From contig NC_134982.1 of the NCBI RefSeq assembly GCF_965638725.1, forward strand, positions 61,441,816 to 61,505,815: a stretch of 64,000 bases of DNA. The letters run 5' to 3'. Source of the stretch: Aptenodytes patagonicus (Eukaryota > Chordata > Aves > Sphenisciformes > Spheniscidae). The notes under the pieces were generated by a model, which ran no database searches, was not told where the DNA came from, and was given only the letters and a program-made list of their open reading frames with translations. Below are positions 44,246 through 56,725 of the stretch, piece after piece (position 1 is the first letter of the stretch; each line of letters begins with the position of its first letter). A program made the translations under genes and the position numbers.

Positions 44246-47200
44246 TGACTGATAGTTCAATAAAGGTGCAATACTATGGTGAGTTTGGCAGATTATCTAA
44301 TCAGTTCTATATCCACAATTGGATATCTTTATTTTTAGTCTTAGAGAAATGAAGAGTTTACCAGATTCTGTGGAACATGGTAGAAATGGGGAAAAAATGC
44401 CTTATCTTCTTTACACTGCTCAGTTAGTATTTAAATACTCAGTAATAAACCTAAAGTACTAAGTAAATATTAAATAGAACCATTTCATTTCTTTCACTGT
44501 CTCTCTTACCAATGTCATAACTTCATTCTTTTTTATTAATTCTGAACAGATGATTGATCTTACTGAGTGAAGCAAAGCTAGAGCTGGCATCCATCCTGCC
44601 TCCCACTGCTTGTTGTGGCACATACACTCTTGGTCATGTTATATATTTGTGGCTGAATAATCTCCCCCAATGTGCATTCTGAGGCTACATCCTTGTGCAG
44701 AATATTAAATTTTGTGATATTTTGCATTGTCTGCATGTAATAATTAGCTTGTAAGGAACCCACCATGAGTTAGCCCATGACAAATCCAGCTATCTGGATT
44801 TAAAAAAGGTGCGGATGCATGACAACCCATAAAGAAGTGCTTTAAGCCTGGCACAACACTGGCATATTTACCCCTAGATAAATCATGGCTAAATGTTGCC
44901 ACTTTTTCAATTGCTTATTTTTCAGCGTTTGTTTCCCGCACTTTAAAACATAAATCTGCTTATTTATACACAGCTGTCACAGCATGATTTGCTCTGGCTT
45001 CAAGAATTGCCTCTCTTTCATGTGTTCCTGGCCACAGTTACCTTTAAAAAACAATGTTAGCATAGAACAAATGGCCTCTAAAAGGTAGTTAAACAATTGT
45101 TGTTTGTTCAGTAGACTTTGCTGGCAGATTTTGTCTTGTTCTAGGCAAACAATCATTTATATGTATAGTCAATTAGGGATGTATATGCAAAGGACAATCG
45201 GGCATCACTACTCTTCTCCCTTTACCTTCTTCCCTCTCCTCTGTCTATAGCTATTCTTCTTTCAAGGTTTCATACCAAAAAAACACCTGACCTCCCTTCT
45301 TTTCAGTGTGTCTGTGGTTAGTTTTCTGAAATCTGGGACTATTTTGTAGTTTTATTTTGCAACTGAGTAATGGAAGTACTTCTTAAATACTTACAATGTA
45401 GCAGCAGCACAACCCTTCAACAAGCAGAAAGGACTACTGCTAGACTTTCTCAAAACATTTTAAAGTTCACTGTTACTTCTCTTTCTGTAAACAAGTATTC
45501 TTGCACTAGGAAAAATTAACCTTTTGGAGTGATGTACCTCACTAGAGACCGTATCTGCAGCTTAGTCATCAGGTCTCTCAGTAAATATGGCAGAATTTAG
45601 TGGTGAGCTGGGACCTACCACCAGTCACTGCTCAATGCAATTGAATACAAACAATGAATGTCAAACCACTGTTTTCCTACACCAAATTCTTAGGAAACAA
45701 TTTAAAGATGGAGTCTAAGGTCTAGTTCAAATCTACTTAACATTTTTTGCAAGTCTCCTTTCATTATTACCATAGGCATCTGACTTTTTTTTCTCAAAAC
45801 AAAGAAAAAAATGGTAAGTACATTAAAAAACCCAACCTTTCAGTGAGACCTATGTAGAGATCCCAGAGGCAAAGGGTCAAGAGTGAGGTTATTTAAAAAC
45901 ACTTGATAAGCCTCAGGAGAAACGTAGGTAATTTTCCAAGGATGGTTATTTGAGTTGGCACATTCAGATTAATGACAACTAACTGAATTACCTGTACCGG
46001 GGCACCAGTAATCATGCATACATATATTCAGCCATGTCAGATTTCTCTTACACTTTAAGATCCAAAGGCTAGTGTGTATGTAGGATAGAAACACACAAAT
46101 AGATGAGAAGATAGATACAACAATAAATATTTTCTGTTCTGAAACTATGTCTTATTAGAAACTATTCTCAATGGTATGTAAAATATGGCATCACTCTAGA
46201 TAATACAGTGTTATGAATAATTTGTCTTCAAAACATTGATGTGATTTATTGTTTTATTCTTTAAGTAGTGGCCTGGCAGACCTAGTGATGAAAATCTTCT
46301 GTTCACAGGAAAGGCATTATATAAGCAGCAGTGCCCCAAAAAGCTTACCTCATCTGCAGTCTGCAGAGATCATTTATTGCACACGGGAGTTAAAGTTTTG
46401 CTAAGGGCGCTAGCTGAGGTAACTGGATTTATGGCATATTTCCATTTGCCTGAATAAAATTAAGCTTCCAATGTAAAGGTATTTGTTTTGTAGTATTTCT
46501 GCATTATATTAAGGTATAAAAAGTGCATCAACCATAGCTGTGTTACACGTCTGTATAATATGTATCCAGCTCACTGGGACTTTTTTTTTAAATTGGAATT
46601 TTATCTTGGTGAGTGTTCGAAAAAAATCTTGGAAATAATGATGAATAAGATTGCAGCCTGGAGGAGATCATGGGCTGATTTCTATCCTCAAAAGAGCTCT
46701 TCAAAGACTTTCATCCTTTATGCTGCCAGCATGCTGCTCCATTTGCAAAGTAAAATCTCCACGCAGCTCTCCAGTGCCTGATGCAGTCTGTGCTTTTATA
46801 CATGCTAGAGAATAAAGGGGAGAGTGGCATTTTGTTTTGCCTAAAAACAGAGGGGGAAAAGGAAGCAAGTATCTCTGGCAAAAATAGAGTAAATAGTGCT
46901 CAAAGCAAAGAGCTCAAAGCCTGAAATCAATCAATCTATGTATCTATCTATCTAAAATACTTCATCAAGATACATGCTACTGACCTTTATAATTTCATGT
47001 TTATTATAGCTGTTTGCCAGTAACAATATTATTGTGTTACGGAAGTATAAGCAAGAGGACTGCATGACTCAAAAGCTTTTTGGACACATTCAAACAATAC
47101 TTTCTCACGTATCTATAAATGGCAGGTGGCGATTGCCTTCATGGCTCAGCCATGGATAATGAAAATCTTCAAGATATGTTTGCCACAATGCAAGAGCTCA

Positions 47201-49600
47201 GGGCATTAAATTAAGTTTATTCCTGCGTACAAGGAAGCCCAAGTACACTATCATGAGATCATAACCACAGAACAAACAAATCTTTTGATGTAACTTTCAT
47301 GTCAAGGTCTAAATTTAGTTGCTTTAGCATGTACCTAATTTCCAAATGCTTAAAGTCCTTGCTGAATTGGGACCTAATGCAGAAGTCTGTAGATTTAAAG
47401 AAAGGATTTGCAAGCTAAAAAAAAAACCCCGCTGTTTTAGTTCCCACAAAAACGTTGTAAGTGATCTTTTACAAAAAAAGAACATTCAGAATACTTTGTT
47501 TTTAATCAGAAAGTCATTAAAGTAAAAGTAGATACCCAAACATGCAAGATGATAAATACTTTTCCAACTCAGTGAAGTCAGTCTTACAGGATCTGGTGTG
47601 TGATTTGTTTATTTTTCTGCACTTCACACTAGGAGGCTACAGCATAAGTCACAAAATGAAGTTTAAAAGTTATTTTTCTGTGCTAGGAAATCTCATATTC
47701 AAAGAAAAGGGCACTATAAGTCTAGTCTTGGATTTCAGAAGAGGAGGAGGCAAAAGTTAAAACGCCACATTTTAATGTATTCATTTTTATTGCTTTTGTG
47801 AAGCAATACAAAATCACTTGGCACAGACATCACCAGGTGGGTAATATAAATGAAATTAAAGTCAAAAAGCATTTAAACAACACTCAAAGTAATGAAAGCA
47901 ATATGAGCAAATGGAGGTAAATACAGTAGAATTATTCAGAGAGCCATTAAACGTGAAGTCTAAGGTAGACTGCCTTATGTTTACCATAATGAACAATAAG
48001 AGTTGGCAGATTCTACTCAAATCAATGACTTCAATACAAAGTTATTCACAAGAAAGCTGAGATTTTAATAACTTTTCTCTGATTTTGAAGAAAAAACTTA
48101 AAAATCAGAAATGAAACTAATTTAAAGAATATCCTCTTAGTAGGCCCCAAGTTTGCTCTATTTCCCAATTACTTTTCAAAGAGTTGATAATGTAATTCTT
48201 CAATGCTTTTTTCCTTCTTTTTTCAAGTACTTTGATTCCTTTTATTAATACCTGTAAGTCAGATGTTCTGCACTTACAAAAAGGACTGGCTTTGTAGGGC
48301 CCTAATATTCTCATAAAATAAGACCACCTACTTCAGGGAATATTCACATGCTAAGGACTATTTTGAGCTCCTACTCCAAATTCTTGTCCATACTTTCTTT
48401 TCAAAGATTGCTTTGAGAATATAAATGAATCTACACCAATTAAAGAATTTGCGTAAGAGCAGCTAGCGTGGGAAACATTGCTAGAAGAGGATGCAGCCCC
48501 CTGTGAGTGAGAGCCTGTGAAGCTGCACCCCTCTGTATGCCACACCATCCCAGCCAGAAGGGAAGGTGGGGGCAGGCCTTTGGGATGCTCCTGCCTAGGC
48601 AACAGATGTGTGTATCAGCTTGTCATTTTACAAAAACACCACTGAATCACTTTGCTCAGGGCAAGATCTGAAATCCTTAGACCGGGCCTTTGCAATTACA
48701 GTGTTCAGTTTCATGAGCCAGATCAATAATATAAGGGAAGTCTGGCACAAACTTACATGAACACTTGGTATGACAGAGAGCTCTACAAATAAATGCTGGC
48801 GTGACTCTGCAAATCAGCTGGAGCCAGTAAGTCATCATTTCTGTTCAAAAGAGCTTAATACTTCCTGTCATCAAAGAATGAAAACATCTTTGGGACACAT
48901 TAATCACTAATTGCTTGCTATGTCCTATACCCCCACAAAGGCAAGTTTTCACCTTCTGAAGAAAAAGGACCAGGCATTTAAAACCAATCCAAAAATCCAC
49001 TTAGGTGCTTTAATTTGGGAAATGTGAATAGGCTTTCAAATTAATTCACGAAGTCCATGTATCTTGCATTTTATGTGAATAAGGAAAATCCTTCATCATG
49101 ATAATACATCTAGCCTTTGTAGATATGCTGAAACATCCATCAGAGGCCCAATTACCCAAATTTGTTTTCACAAAAAAGTCAGTAGATCTACCTATAAAAC
49201 AAGGTATTACTTTTACTTCAAGGTGGCAGAATCATGTCTTACCATATATATTTATATTTTAAAGCAGCATTAAGACAGTCCTGCTGAACAAATGAATGCT
49301 TCATTACAATGCCCCTGGGACATAGTACAGATTTGGGTCCTAATTCTTCCAGCTGACCGATGCAGATGGATCTCTTGAAGGTCTCCTGCATAAACCTGTT
49401 CAGCCAGAGATGCTGAGCAACGTTCACATGCAGTGGGTATGCGCGGTAAGATACAGCTCATCGCAAGACATGCCCAGGCTTCAGCTTGCTATCATATGTT
49501 ATGAATTCCACTGAAATCATCATCTTATTCAAGTACACTGGAGTTCAACAAGCTTCCAACAACAATCAGCACGTCTGACTTGCATTCTTCATGACCAGTA
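44246..49600. other. Unique-looking noncoding interval upstream of the CpG island
   Basis: About 5.4 kb. No gene recognised. Two stretches (about 44,930-45,200 and 46,290-46,800) lack repeats and contain dense possible binding motifs such as AACAATTGTTGTTTGTTC (SOX-like, palindromic core). They could be conserved noncoding elements, which only an alignment could show. A short TCTA repeat lies near 46,935. Confidence 0.5.
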
Positions 49601-49675
49601 ACCGACTGTGCTATTCTCGGCACCCACCCGTCGGAGGTTACCTTATTCTGGCTCCCCATTATCTTGAGCCAGTAA

Positions 49676-49696
49676 CTCCCGGGGGTTACCCGGGAG
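49676..49696. repeat. Short perfect hairpin on the CpG island shore
   Basis: CTCCCGG / CCGGGAG 7-bp arms with a 7-nt loop, followed at once by a second small inverted repeat AGCTG-TCA-CAGCT. Function unknown. Confidence 0.5.
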
Positions 49697-50512
49697 CTGT
49701 CACAGCTCCACCACCGAAACTCCGTCGGCTCAGGACGGGGCAAACTTTCACATCCTAGCAAAAGCCCGTGTTTGTCCTCGTTTGAGCTGCAGCTGCCCGC
49801 CGGGCTCTGTTACTGTTCACCAAGGCAAAGGGTGTACAGACCCCCGCGTCCCGGCGCCTCGCGGATCGTCTTGAAAAACCCCTCCCGTCCGAGACGGAGG
49901 GTTTTGCAGAGCGTTTCCCTCACTTCGCTCGGCCACAGCTTCCGACCCCGCGACCGCAGCTCCCGGCACGGAGGGACTTCTTCCCCCCGGGACTGACGGC
50001 ACCCGGACGCACCGGCTCCCGCCCGCACGGCGCGGCCACAGCGACGGCAGCCAGCGGGCCAAGCGCCGCCCACGCCCTCCTGGACGCACCGGCGTGTCCT
50101 GGCCCACAGAGGGGACTCCCGCTCACCCCCACCGACCCACTCGCGGGGAAAGCACTGGCTTTCCGGGAGGGGCCGCGACTCTTCCCCGGGCGCCTGAGCC
50201 AGGACCGACGGCCAGGCGGGGTCGGCGCCGCTCGGACGGGAGATAGACCGACGAGCCCGCCCGCACCGCGAGGCGACGGGGCGGTTTGTTCCCTTCCGCC
50301 CTGGGCTCGCACCGCTCGGACCCCGCCAGGCTGACCCCGAGACCCTCCCCCGAGTCCCCCCGCCGCTCGGCGGAGACAGGCGCCGCCGTCCCGGGAGCGC
50401 CGCCGCCTCGCCCCGTCCCGACCCGATCCGCCGCGGGGACGGGCAGCACCGCCCCCCCCCGCCCCCGGAGAAATGCGCAGGCAGACGTGAGAGGCGCCTC
50501 GTCCCCCGCGCC

Positions 50513-50578
50513 GGGCGGGGCGGGGCCGCGGCCGGGGCGGGGCGTCGGGGGCGGGCAGTCCCGCGGGGGGCGGGGCTG
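50513..50578 (+). promoter_or_regulatory. Cluster of SP1-type GC boxes
   Basis: GGGCGGGGCGGGGCC (50513-50527), GGGGCGGGGCG (50534-50544), GGGGGCGGG (about 50547-50555) and GGGGCGGGGCTGG (50566-50578). A half NRF1-like TGCGCAGGC lies at 50474-50482. The cluster sits 120-190 bp before the splice donor, the right distance for a core promoter with a short first exon. Confidence 0.65.
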
Positions 50579-50599
50579 GCGAGGCGGCAGGAAGGGGGG

Positions 50600-50698
50600 T
50601 CGCGGCGACGGCGCGCGGAAGCCCCTGGCGTCGCTGCCGGCGCTAGCAGCGCTGAGGCAGCTCGGCAGGGAGTCGGCGGCGCGGCTGGGCTTTCTCCC
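50600..50698 (+). other. Candidate noncoding first exon, donor at 50699
   Basis: The sequence downstream of the GC boxes ends in TTTCTCCC|GTGAGT, a perfect donor hexamer at 50699-50704. The exon start is not determined. There is no convincing coding start before the donor, so it would be a 5' UTR exon of a gene read to the right, with coding exons beyond or hidden in the following interval. An E-box CACGTG lies just inside the intron (50707-50712). Confidence 0.4.
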
Positions 50699-51544
50699 GT
50701 GAGTTTCACGTGCTTCGCGTTAGCCCGGGCGCGGGGGCTGCGGGGGGAGGCGAAGAAGAAGGAGGAGGCGGAGGAGGGAGTTGAGTTGTGGTGATTTGCC
50801 CCAGCCCCGCGGCGGGGGCCGGTCCCGGGGCCGGTCGCTTCTCTGGGTGGAAGGGCCCCGTGCCCCGGTCGGCGACTGGGCGCTCTCCTCCCCACGGCTG
50901 CGCTGCCCCTTCCCAGGCACACGTGCCGTGGCGCCGCTCTCCGCCGGGCGGGCCGCGCTGCCTGAGGCGCGGCGCCTCCCCGCGGGTGCCTGAGGGAGGG
51001 CTGCCGGCCGCGGCGCGGGGGAATCTGCCCGGGGGCCGCTGGAAGGCCGCCGGGGGCCGCGGCTGTCCGGCTGCCGGGTCCGGCTGTCCCCCGGCGGGCT
51101 GCGGATCTGCGGTGGCTGTGTGGCTGCGGCGCGGGGGGTGGGGGGAGCCCCGTCCTGCCTGCGCCGGGGGCGGCAGAGCTCTGCCGCCGCCTGACGGGGT
51201 GGGCGCGTCGAAGTCTCTCTCGGGGTCCCCCCTCCGCCCGCCGGGGCTTTGTGTCCCGGGTAAGGGAGACGGGAGGGATGAGCTTCCCCGGGGCGGCCGG
51301 GGCTCGGCACGCTCCCCTCCCGCCAAAGTTTCCTGCGGCGCTCGGCGCCGTCAGCCCTTGCACCGCCGGCGCGGCGGGCGGAAAGCGCGGCCGGCTCCGG
51401 GCCGGACGGAGGGCGGGGGGAGCGGCGCGGCCGTCCCGGGGGCCCGTTCCTCCCGCTTGTCATGGGGTCCGGCTTAAAAAAACAGCGGCAGCTCGGGGGC
51501 GGTGCGCCTAGGCGGAATCCCGGCCGCCTGCTGCGGTGATGGGG

Positions 51545-51555
51545 AAGATGGCTGC
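51545..51555 (+). promoter_or_regulatory. YY1-like site at the downstream edge of the CpG island
   Basis: AAGATGGCTGC matches the YY1 core, which typically sits just downstream of a transcription start in CpG promoters. It overlaps an ATG (51548-51550) in a good Kozak context that opens a 25-codon frame ending at 51625 (MAARRRARAPSDFGAVLLRL at its start). This could mark a second start site or an upstream ORF, or be chance. Confidence 0.3.
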
Positions 51556-53368
51556 ACGCAGGAGAGCCAGAGCCCCTTCGGACTTCGGCGCTGTTCTGTT
51601 GAGGCTGTCATTTCTTCACCTCTAGATGTCCAGCCATGGAAAGCAGTCAAGTGTTGACATTTTGTTAGTCTTGACTTCCAGCTGTTTTGAGCTGTGGTCG
51701 TATGGTTCCCATTAGTCCCTGGGAGTGGCTTTTTTTTTTTTTTTTTTAAGCCTCCACTGCTCATTCTCTTAATTCTTTTAAAAACTCCCGTATTAGCTCT
51801 TACGTGTTAGTTTTGAAAGATGTGTGTTTTATGTATCAGTCTCTCACAATTTTGATTTGCACGTGTTTTTGAACATACCAAATAACTATTCCCTTGCCAG
51901 CACGTGGCCGTGCTGTGAGAATTGGTGTATGAACGGGTGGGTCCCAAGCCCTCCTGGGATGGTAAAACAGCTGTCAGTTCTCAGACTGTCTTGTAGACCA
52001 CCAACATAGAGGTGCGGCATGGACAAGTTGGTGTGTTTTACCATAGACTGTTTTCAGATGGCCTACTGTAGGCTTGCAGATGAGCGTTCTTACAAGTTCC
52101 AATAAAAAAGAGAAATCATGGGCATTAACTAGAATTTTTAAGCTACTTATTGAAGACTAAGTGTTTGTTTGGCATGGAAATGGAAGTCTTATAAGAAGAC
52201 AGGCATTTAATATTTCAAGTCTCTTCATGATATGTCACTTGATATGAATAAGGCCTTTTGTTTCCTTTTTGATTTGGGGTACTCCTTCTTTGTCGTTACA
52301 GGTGTTCCAGCATTAAAAGCATCAGTAATAAATCTAGCTTTCAGAAAACTACAGTCCAATCCCAAAATCTTAACTGAACTTAATTTTTTTAGATTATGTG
52401 TTAGACTCTTATTTATGTTTCTGGTTTGTACTGTAGATCTGAAATCAGGAGGTAGTTTTTAAAAATAACTTTACTGGAAGATTGATGTATGTTTGCTGAC
52501 TAGTGCTTGCAGAAAAAATGGAAAGCAGGTTGAATTTAATCCTAACATACTCAGATGGTTCTTTCCCATCACTGGTGCAGGTGAAAGTGGGACATCTAGG
52601 AGGTAAGAGCTAACAAGTAGCCAAAAGCAGATACAGAACACGCAGCCCTTCCTTTGACAAATGGAGGCAGAGTCTGCACAAGCATGTGTGCAGGCAGGCT
52701 CAAAATAATCTCAAAGATCCAATCCAAAATACAAACCCACCATTTCGTTGCTTTATCTGTTTCCTTGTCAAGTGAGAGAACCTCCAGGCTGCTGAGTGTC
52801 AAATAAAACAGGATACAATTGAATCTGCTCTTCTGAAAGTTATTTCCCTGCATGTGGCTGATACCACAAAATGTTCAGTTTGAGAGGAGTTTTCTTCTTA
52901 ATTCCTTACATATGGATCCTAAGGAACTGTGGTGTAAAATGCATACGTATTGAATACAAACTTATTCTCAGCATACTGCTTCCATTTTCAATGTACTCCT
53001 GGCTCCAAGGGAGCTAAGAGGTTGGGATTTGTTCTGCGGTCCTCATTTTACAGATTGACAGAAGTATCCATGTTGCATACTCAAGGACAACAGCATGTAC
53101 AATGAAATGAAGACGGTCTTTGAAAGTCATGTTATAACTTGCCAGTTTTCCATTTAACACTTAATTGGATCTGACCATCACTGGTGATATTTGAGATAAA
53201 TAAATCTCCTGGGATGCTTACATCCATAATAGTACTATCCAAAATTACAGCTATTAGTACAAACAAAGCTTTGAAAAGTATCACAAATCAAGCCAAAGAA
53301 GCTAGAAAAATTATTTCTGTTTTATACCTGAAAACAATTTATAACAATTAGGATTAAACACTTTATGG

Positions 53369-53418
53369 AGCAGGTTATACCATATCTGCCATATTCCATT
53401 TAGCAGGTTATACCATAT
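53369..53418 (+). repeat. 17-bp direct duplication, spaced by 16 bp
   Basis: AGCAGGTTATACCATAT occurs at 53369-53385 and 53402-53418. Confidence 0.8.
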
Positions 53419-55757
53419 TAGTTGTCTTGTATCTTTAGAATGATATCTGGTGCTGGCTGCTCTGAGCAAACTGTTGCTAGAATGGTTTACCAGTCTGGTC
53501 TAGAATGACAGTTTGTATAGTCAAAGTATTCCAAATAATTTAAAAAAAAAACTCTACTTGAGGCATCATAGTTCAGTCTAATGTTAAAGTGACAGAAGGA
53601 AACATCGGACATCCTCTAACTAATGAGCCTAGTTCTGTTTTTTCATGCTGCAGAACTTGGATCAATCAAATAAATACAGGGTGTTTTCCTGAGGAAGAAC
53701 TAAGTATTTTCTGACTACATAAAACTGTAGTTTGGAAGGAGATGGAACCATTGGGATATTTAATATTTGTAGGATAGTACATGGTAGCTTTCCTTCCTCT
53801 CTGCTTGATACTGCTCTTTTTTTTTTTTTCTTTTTTTTTTTTGGTATGGCAGTGAGAACATATAAAATTGAAATGCTTTGGACTGCTGAAAGACAGTGAG
53901 AATTTACAACATACTCCTTAATGAATAACCCCCTTCATTTCTCTGTGATAAGTGGAGGATTCTTTTCTAATGTCCTGTCAATCTTACCTATACTCAGATT
54001 CAGTTTCTTCCAATTGGCCAAGGTAAGGAGGAGAGGGTGTTTTTTATACACTGCCCAGGGGTGTTGAATCAAACTAAAAGTATTTTTGAAATAACAATTC
54101 AACATGTTCCTACAGAAAGATCTAAAAGTTTTTCTTGAAAAATATTTTGATTTGGTATCTCTTAAATTTTATTGGTTATTTTATAATGTGTGTTAAACCA
54201 AATATTTCAATGCAATTTTGTAAATTTGCTATTAGAAGTATGTAGGGAAAAGTGTGGAGTGCTTTGTATGTTAAGATTATGATAAAATTCTGGAAGCATA
54301 AGGTGAAATCAAGTAAGCTTATGAGATGTAACTTGTGACCATGTGAGCAAAGAACAACTACTGACAAAGAAAAATAGTGCAGGTATAAATGGGAAGCAAA
54401 ATTCATGGGTAGTGCTGGTTTTTGAAACTTGCTGTTCTTCAGCTGTACATCTAGATTTTTTTTTTATTAGTATCATTTTTGAGAACCACAAGTTGCATAG
54501 CGACTCTCTTCTTCATCTCTGTGTGAGAATGTGGATGAAATGTAAAAGCCTCTAAAAGGATACGTGCAGATTGTATGTGAAGAGATGCCAAAAGAAAGAA
54601 GGCTTTTCTGCTATAGTTAATAGAAACAAGCTGCCTGACTTCCGTCTAAGGAAGACGCTTAGCAGTCATTAGTTGGAAGAGCTCTGTCGTAACAGCACTC
54701 CGTGAACTGTGAGCGCTTGCCATACCTTTTACAGTAAGGGGTTTTCTCACTCTCCCTCCACCCATCAATGTACTATATTATTGTTAATCAAAATACTTAT
54801 TTAGAGGAGCCCACCATTTTATGCAAAGAAAAAAAAAAAGCATGTTTTGCCAAAACTGAAAGACAATAAATGATAACCTAGGCTGTTCCTGCTGCAGTGA
54901 TGAACTTCCTGCATTTTATGCAACAGGTGTCCCTTGGCAAATGGTCTGTTTTAAGATATTGTGGTTCTGCAACAGCCAAACAGATTGTGTAACCAGATGA
55001 AGAGAAAGAGTTTAAAGTGCAACAGCTCCCAATGGATCACTGGATAGAAGGAAACATGACTTTTATTTTGTACAAAACCAATTTCAGTAACTCATATTTG
55101 TTATCTCATAGATTTCTTTCATCCTTTCACACTCATGCTTTTGCAGTCCTACATTTATGAAGACCAGGACAGATGAGTATCCCATCAGTCTGGCCAGGAT
55201 TGCTTGCAGTGACAAGGGGAGCAAGGGATGCTGGCTATCAAGTCCTCATCGTGTCTTTTGGGTTATTCTTGACTGCTAACGATATTGCATGGTCTTTGCT
55301 GCGTTTATGTTCCCTTTTGACAAAGAACGCCGAGGGCAATGATGAGTCATATTGCATACTTGCGGTTCCATGTACCTGGTATGCTCTCACACTCCACCAG
55401 TACCTGCCAGTTCCTTTTTGTTATCAATATTCTTTTTTGGATTTTATGAGTCCACTCAATCTCTTTATTTGCAGCAGGTGTGCCATTCTTCCTACTCCTG
55501 CTCTGCTGTTTTAATCTGTGCTGTTGTACATTCATGGTCCTGGTGTACTAATACAATATTTACTATATAAATCTCTACAAAAGAAGGGTATCGCAAAAGT
55601 TTAGTCTGTTTTAAAATCATCTCTCTCTCTGTCATGGTCGCTAGTGTGTGGGGTTAATCAAGGCTTAAATAACTTCAAGTTTGCTTCTGACACTCCCATT
55701 GGATGTTGCAAGTGGCCTACTTGTTTTCAGAGTCTTCTATGTTAGTGTACGCCTCAG

Positions 55758-55825
55758 GTCTTTCATACTTAGGAACAAAAAGGGATTATTAGTCTTTCAT
55801 GCTTGGGAACAAAAAGGGATTATGA
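55758..55825 (+). repeat. 34-bp tandem duplication
   Basis: Two adjacent 34-bp units, each containing GGAACAAAAAGGGATTAT, with about three differences between them. Confidence 0.85.
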
Positions 55826-55860
55826 AGAAATGTTTACATTGAACTTAAGATTTGTGAAAC

Positions 55861-55893
55861 CTTTCTTTTTCTTTTTTTCTTTTTTTTTTTTTT
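55861..55893 (+). repeat. T-rich tract followed by AG
   Basis: Nearly pure pyrimidine stretch of about 33 nt ending in TTTAGG. It looks like a strong splice-acceptor tract, but no exon was recognised behind it. Confidence 0.5.
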
Positions 55894-56334
55894 AGGCACA
55901 GGACTAGATTAACACTAGAGGACCACTGTAAAACTATAGAAGATTTGTTTTGCTTTTGTCCCTTCCACCCAAGTATACAAATGAGGGTTTTTTTTATTAG
56001 CAGTACATTTGCTTTCTGTTGCAGGCCTGTAAATAATGTCTTTCAATCCATACAATAAAACAATTATTCATCTTAAGAATGATGATCCACAGCATACCCT
56101 TTTTGGCTTGTTTCAAAAATGTCCATCTAAATTCCAGCCTAAATTATTCATGGCCTTCATATACTCATTTGTTCTGTTTAGTATCATTCAGTAGCTTAAT
56201 TCTTAGTTCTTTCCCTATGATTGGTATATACTTCAGTTTATTTACAGAGAGCAATCATGTTTACTTTTAGACTTTAGGTTGCTAGGCTGAACAATCCAGG
56301 CTGTCTTTGTCTCCATTACATACTGGGAAAATTA

Positions 56335-56725
56335 AGAGCTTGTTGGGTTCAGCTTGGAGAAGAGAAGGCTGAGGGACGGCCTCATCGCAGTCTACAACTT
56401 CCTCAAGAGAGGCAGTGGAAGGGGAGGTGCTGATCTCCTCTCTCTGGTGACCAGCAATAGGACACGAGGAAATGGAATGAAGCTGCATCAGGGGAAGTTC
56501 AGATTGGACATTAGAAAAAGGTTCCTCACTGGGAGGGTGGTCGGTCACTGGAACAGGCTCCCCAGGGAAGTGGTCACTGCACCAACCCTGTCAGGATTCA
56601 AGGAGCATCTGGGCAACGCTCTTAGTCATATGGTTTAGTTTTAGGTAGTCCTGCAGGATCAGGGAGTTGGACTTGATGATCCTTATGGGTCCATTCCAAC
56701 TTGAGATATTCTGTGATTCCAGTAG
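56335..56725 (+). mobile_element. CR1 LINE, 3' end fragment
   Basis: The plus-strand frame 56354-56638 encodes the last about 94 residues of CR1 ORF2 (EKRRLRDGLIAVYNFLKRGS, then FRLDIRKRFLTGRVVGHWNR), intact to its stop. It is followed by the short 3' UTR and a single TATTCTGTGATTCC end near 56725. It is strongly 5' truncated and resembles the copy at 2.1-2.7 kb in its 3' end. Confidence 0.92.

Larger units (their letters stand above)
49770..51560. promoter_or_regulatory. CpG island, probable host gene promoter
   Basis: About 1.8 kb with very high GC and dense, undepleted CpG dinucleotides, in contrast to the AT-rich surroundings. GC boxes cluster at 50513-50578, and a consensus splice donor follows at 50699. 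This is the usual signature of a housekeeping-type or developmental vertebrate promoter that is unmethylated in the germ line. The gene cannot be named. Long open frames on both strands here (for example 517 codons, minus, 49810-51363) are a by-product of GC richness. Confidence 0.85.
51626..56334. other. Intron-like noncoding interval right of the CpG island
   Basis: About 4.7 kb, AT-rich, with T runs (17-18 nt near 51731, and 53816-53842) that include pyrimidine tracts suited to splice acceptors. One good acceptor (CTTTGTCGTTACAG at about 52301) is followed by an open stretch but by no convincing donor. A 113-codon frame at 55173-55514 has no recognisable domain. Confidence 0.5.

Noticed and set aside
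49810..51363. 517-codon open frame on the minus strand of the CpG island, with other long frames on both strands
   Set aside because: Composition is dominated by Arg, Pro, Gly and Ala in all frames, as expected where GC-rich DNA lacks stop codons. No domain, and it runs straight through the GC boxes.
52232..52462. Possible exon after the acceptor CTTTGTCGTTACAG at about 52301
   Set aside because: No convincing donor within the open stretch and no recognisable protein similarity.
55173..55514. 113-codon plus-strand frame with hydrophobic stretches
   Set aside because: No homology recognised, no splice context, poor codon texture; similar lengths arise by chance in 64 kb.
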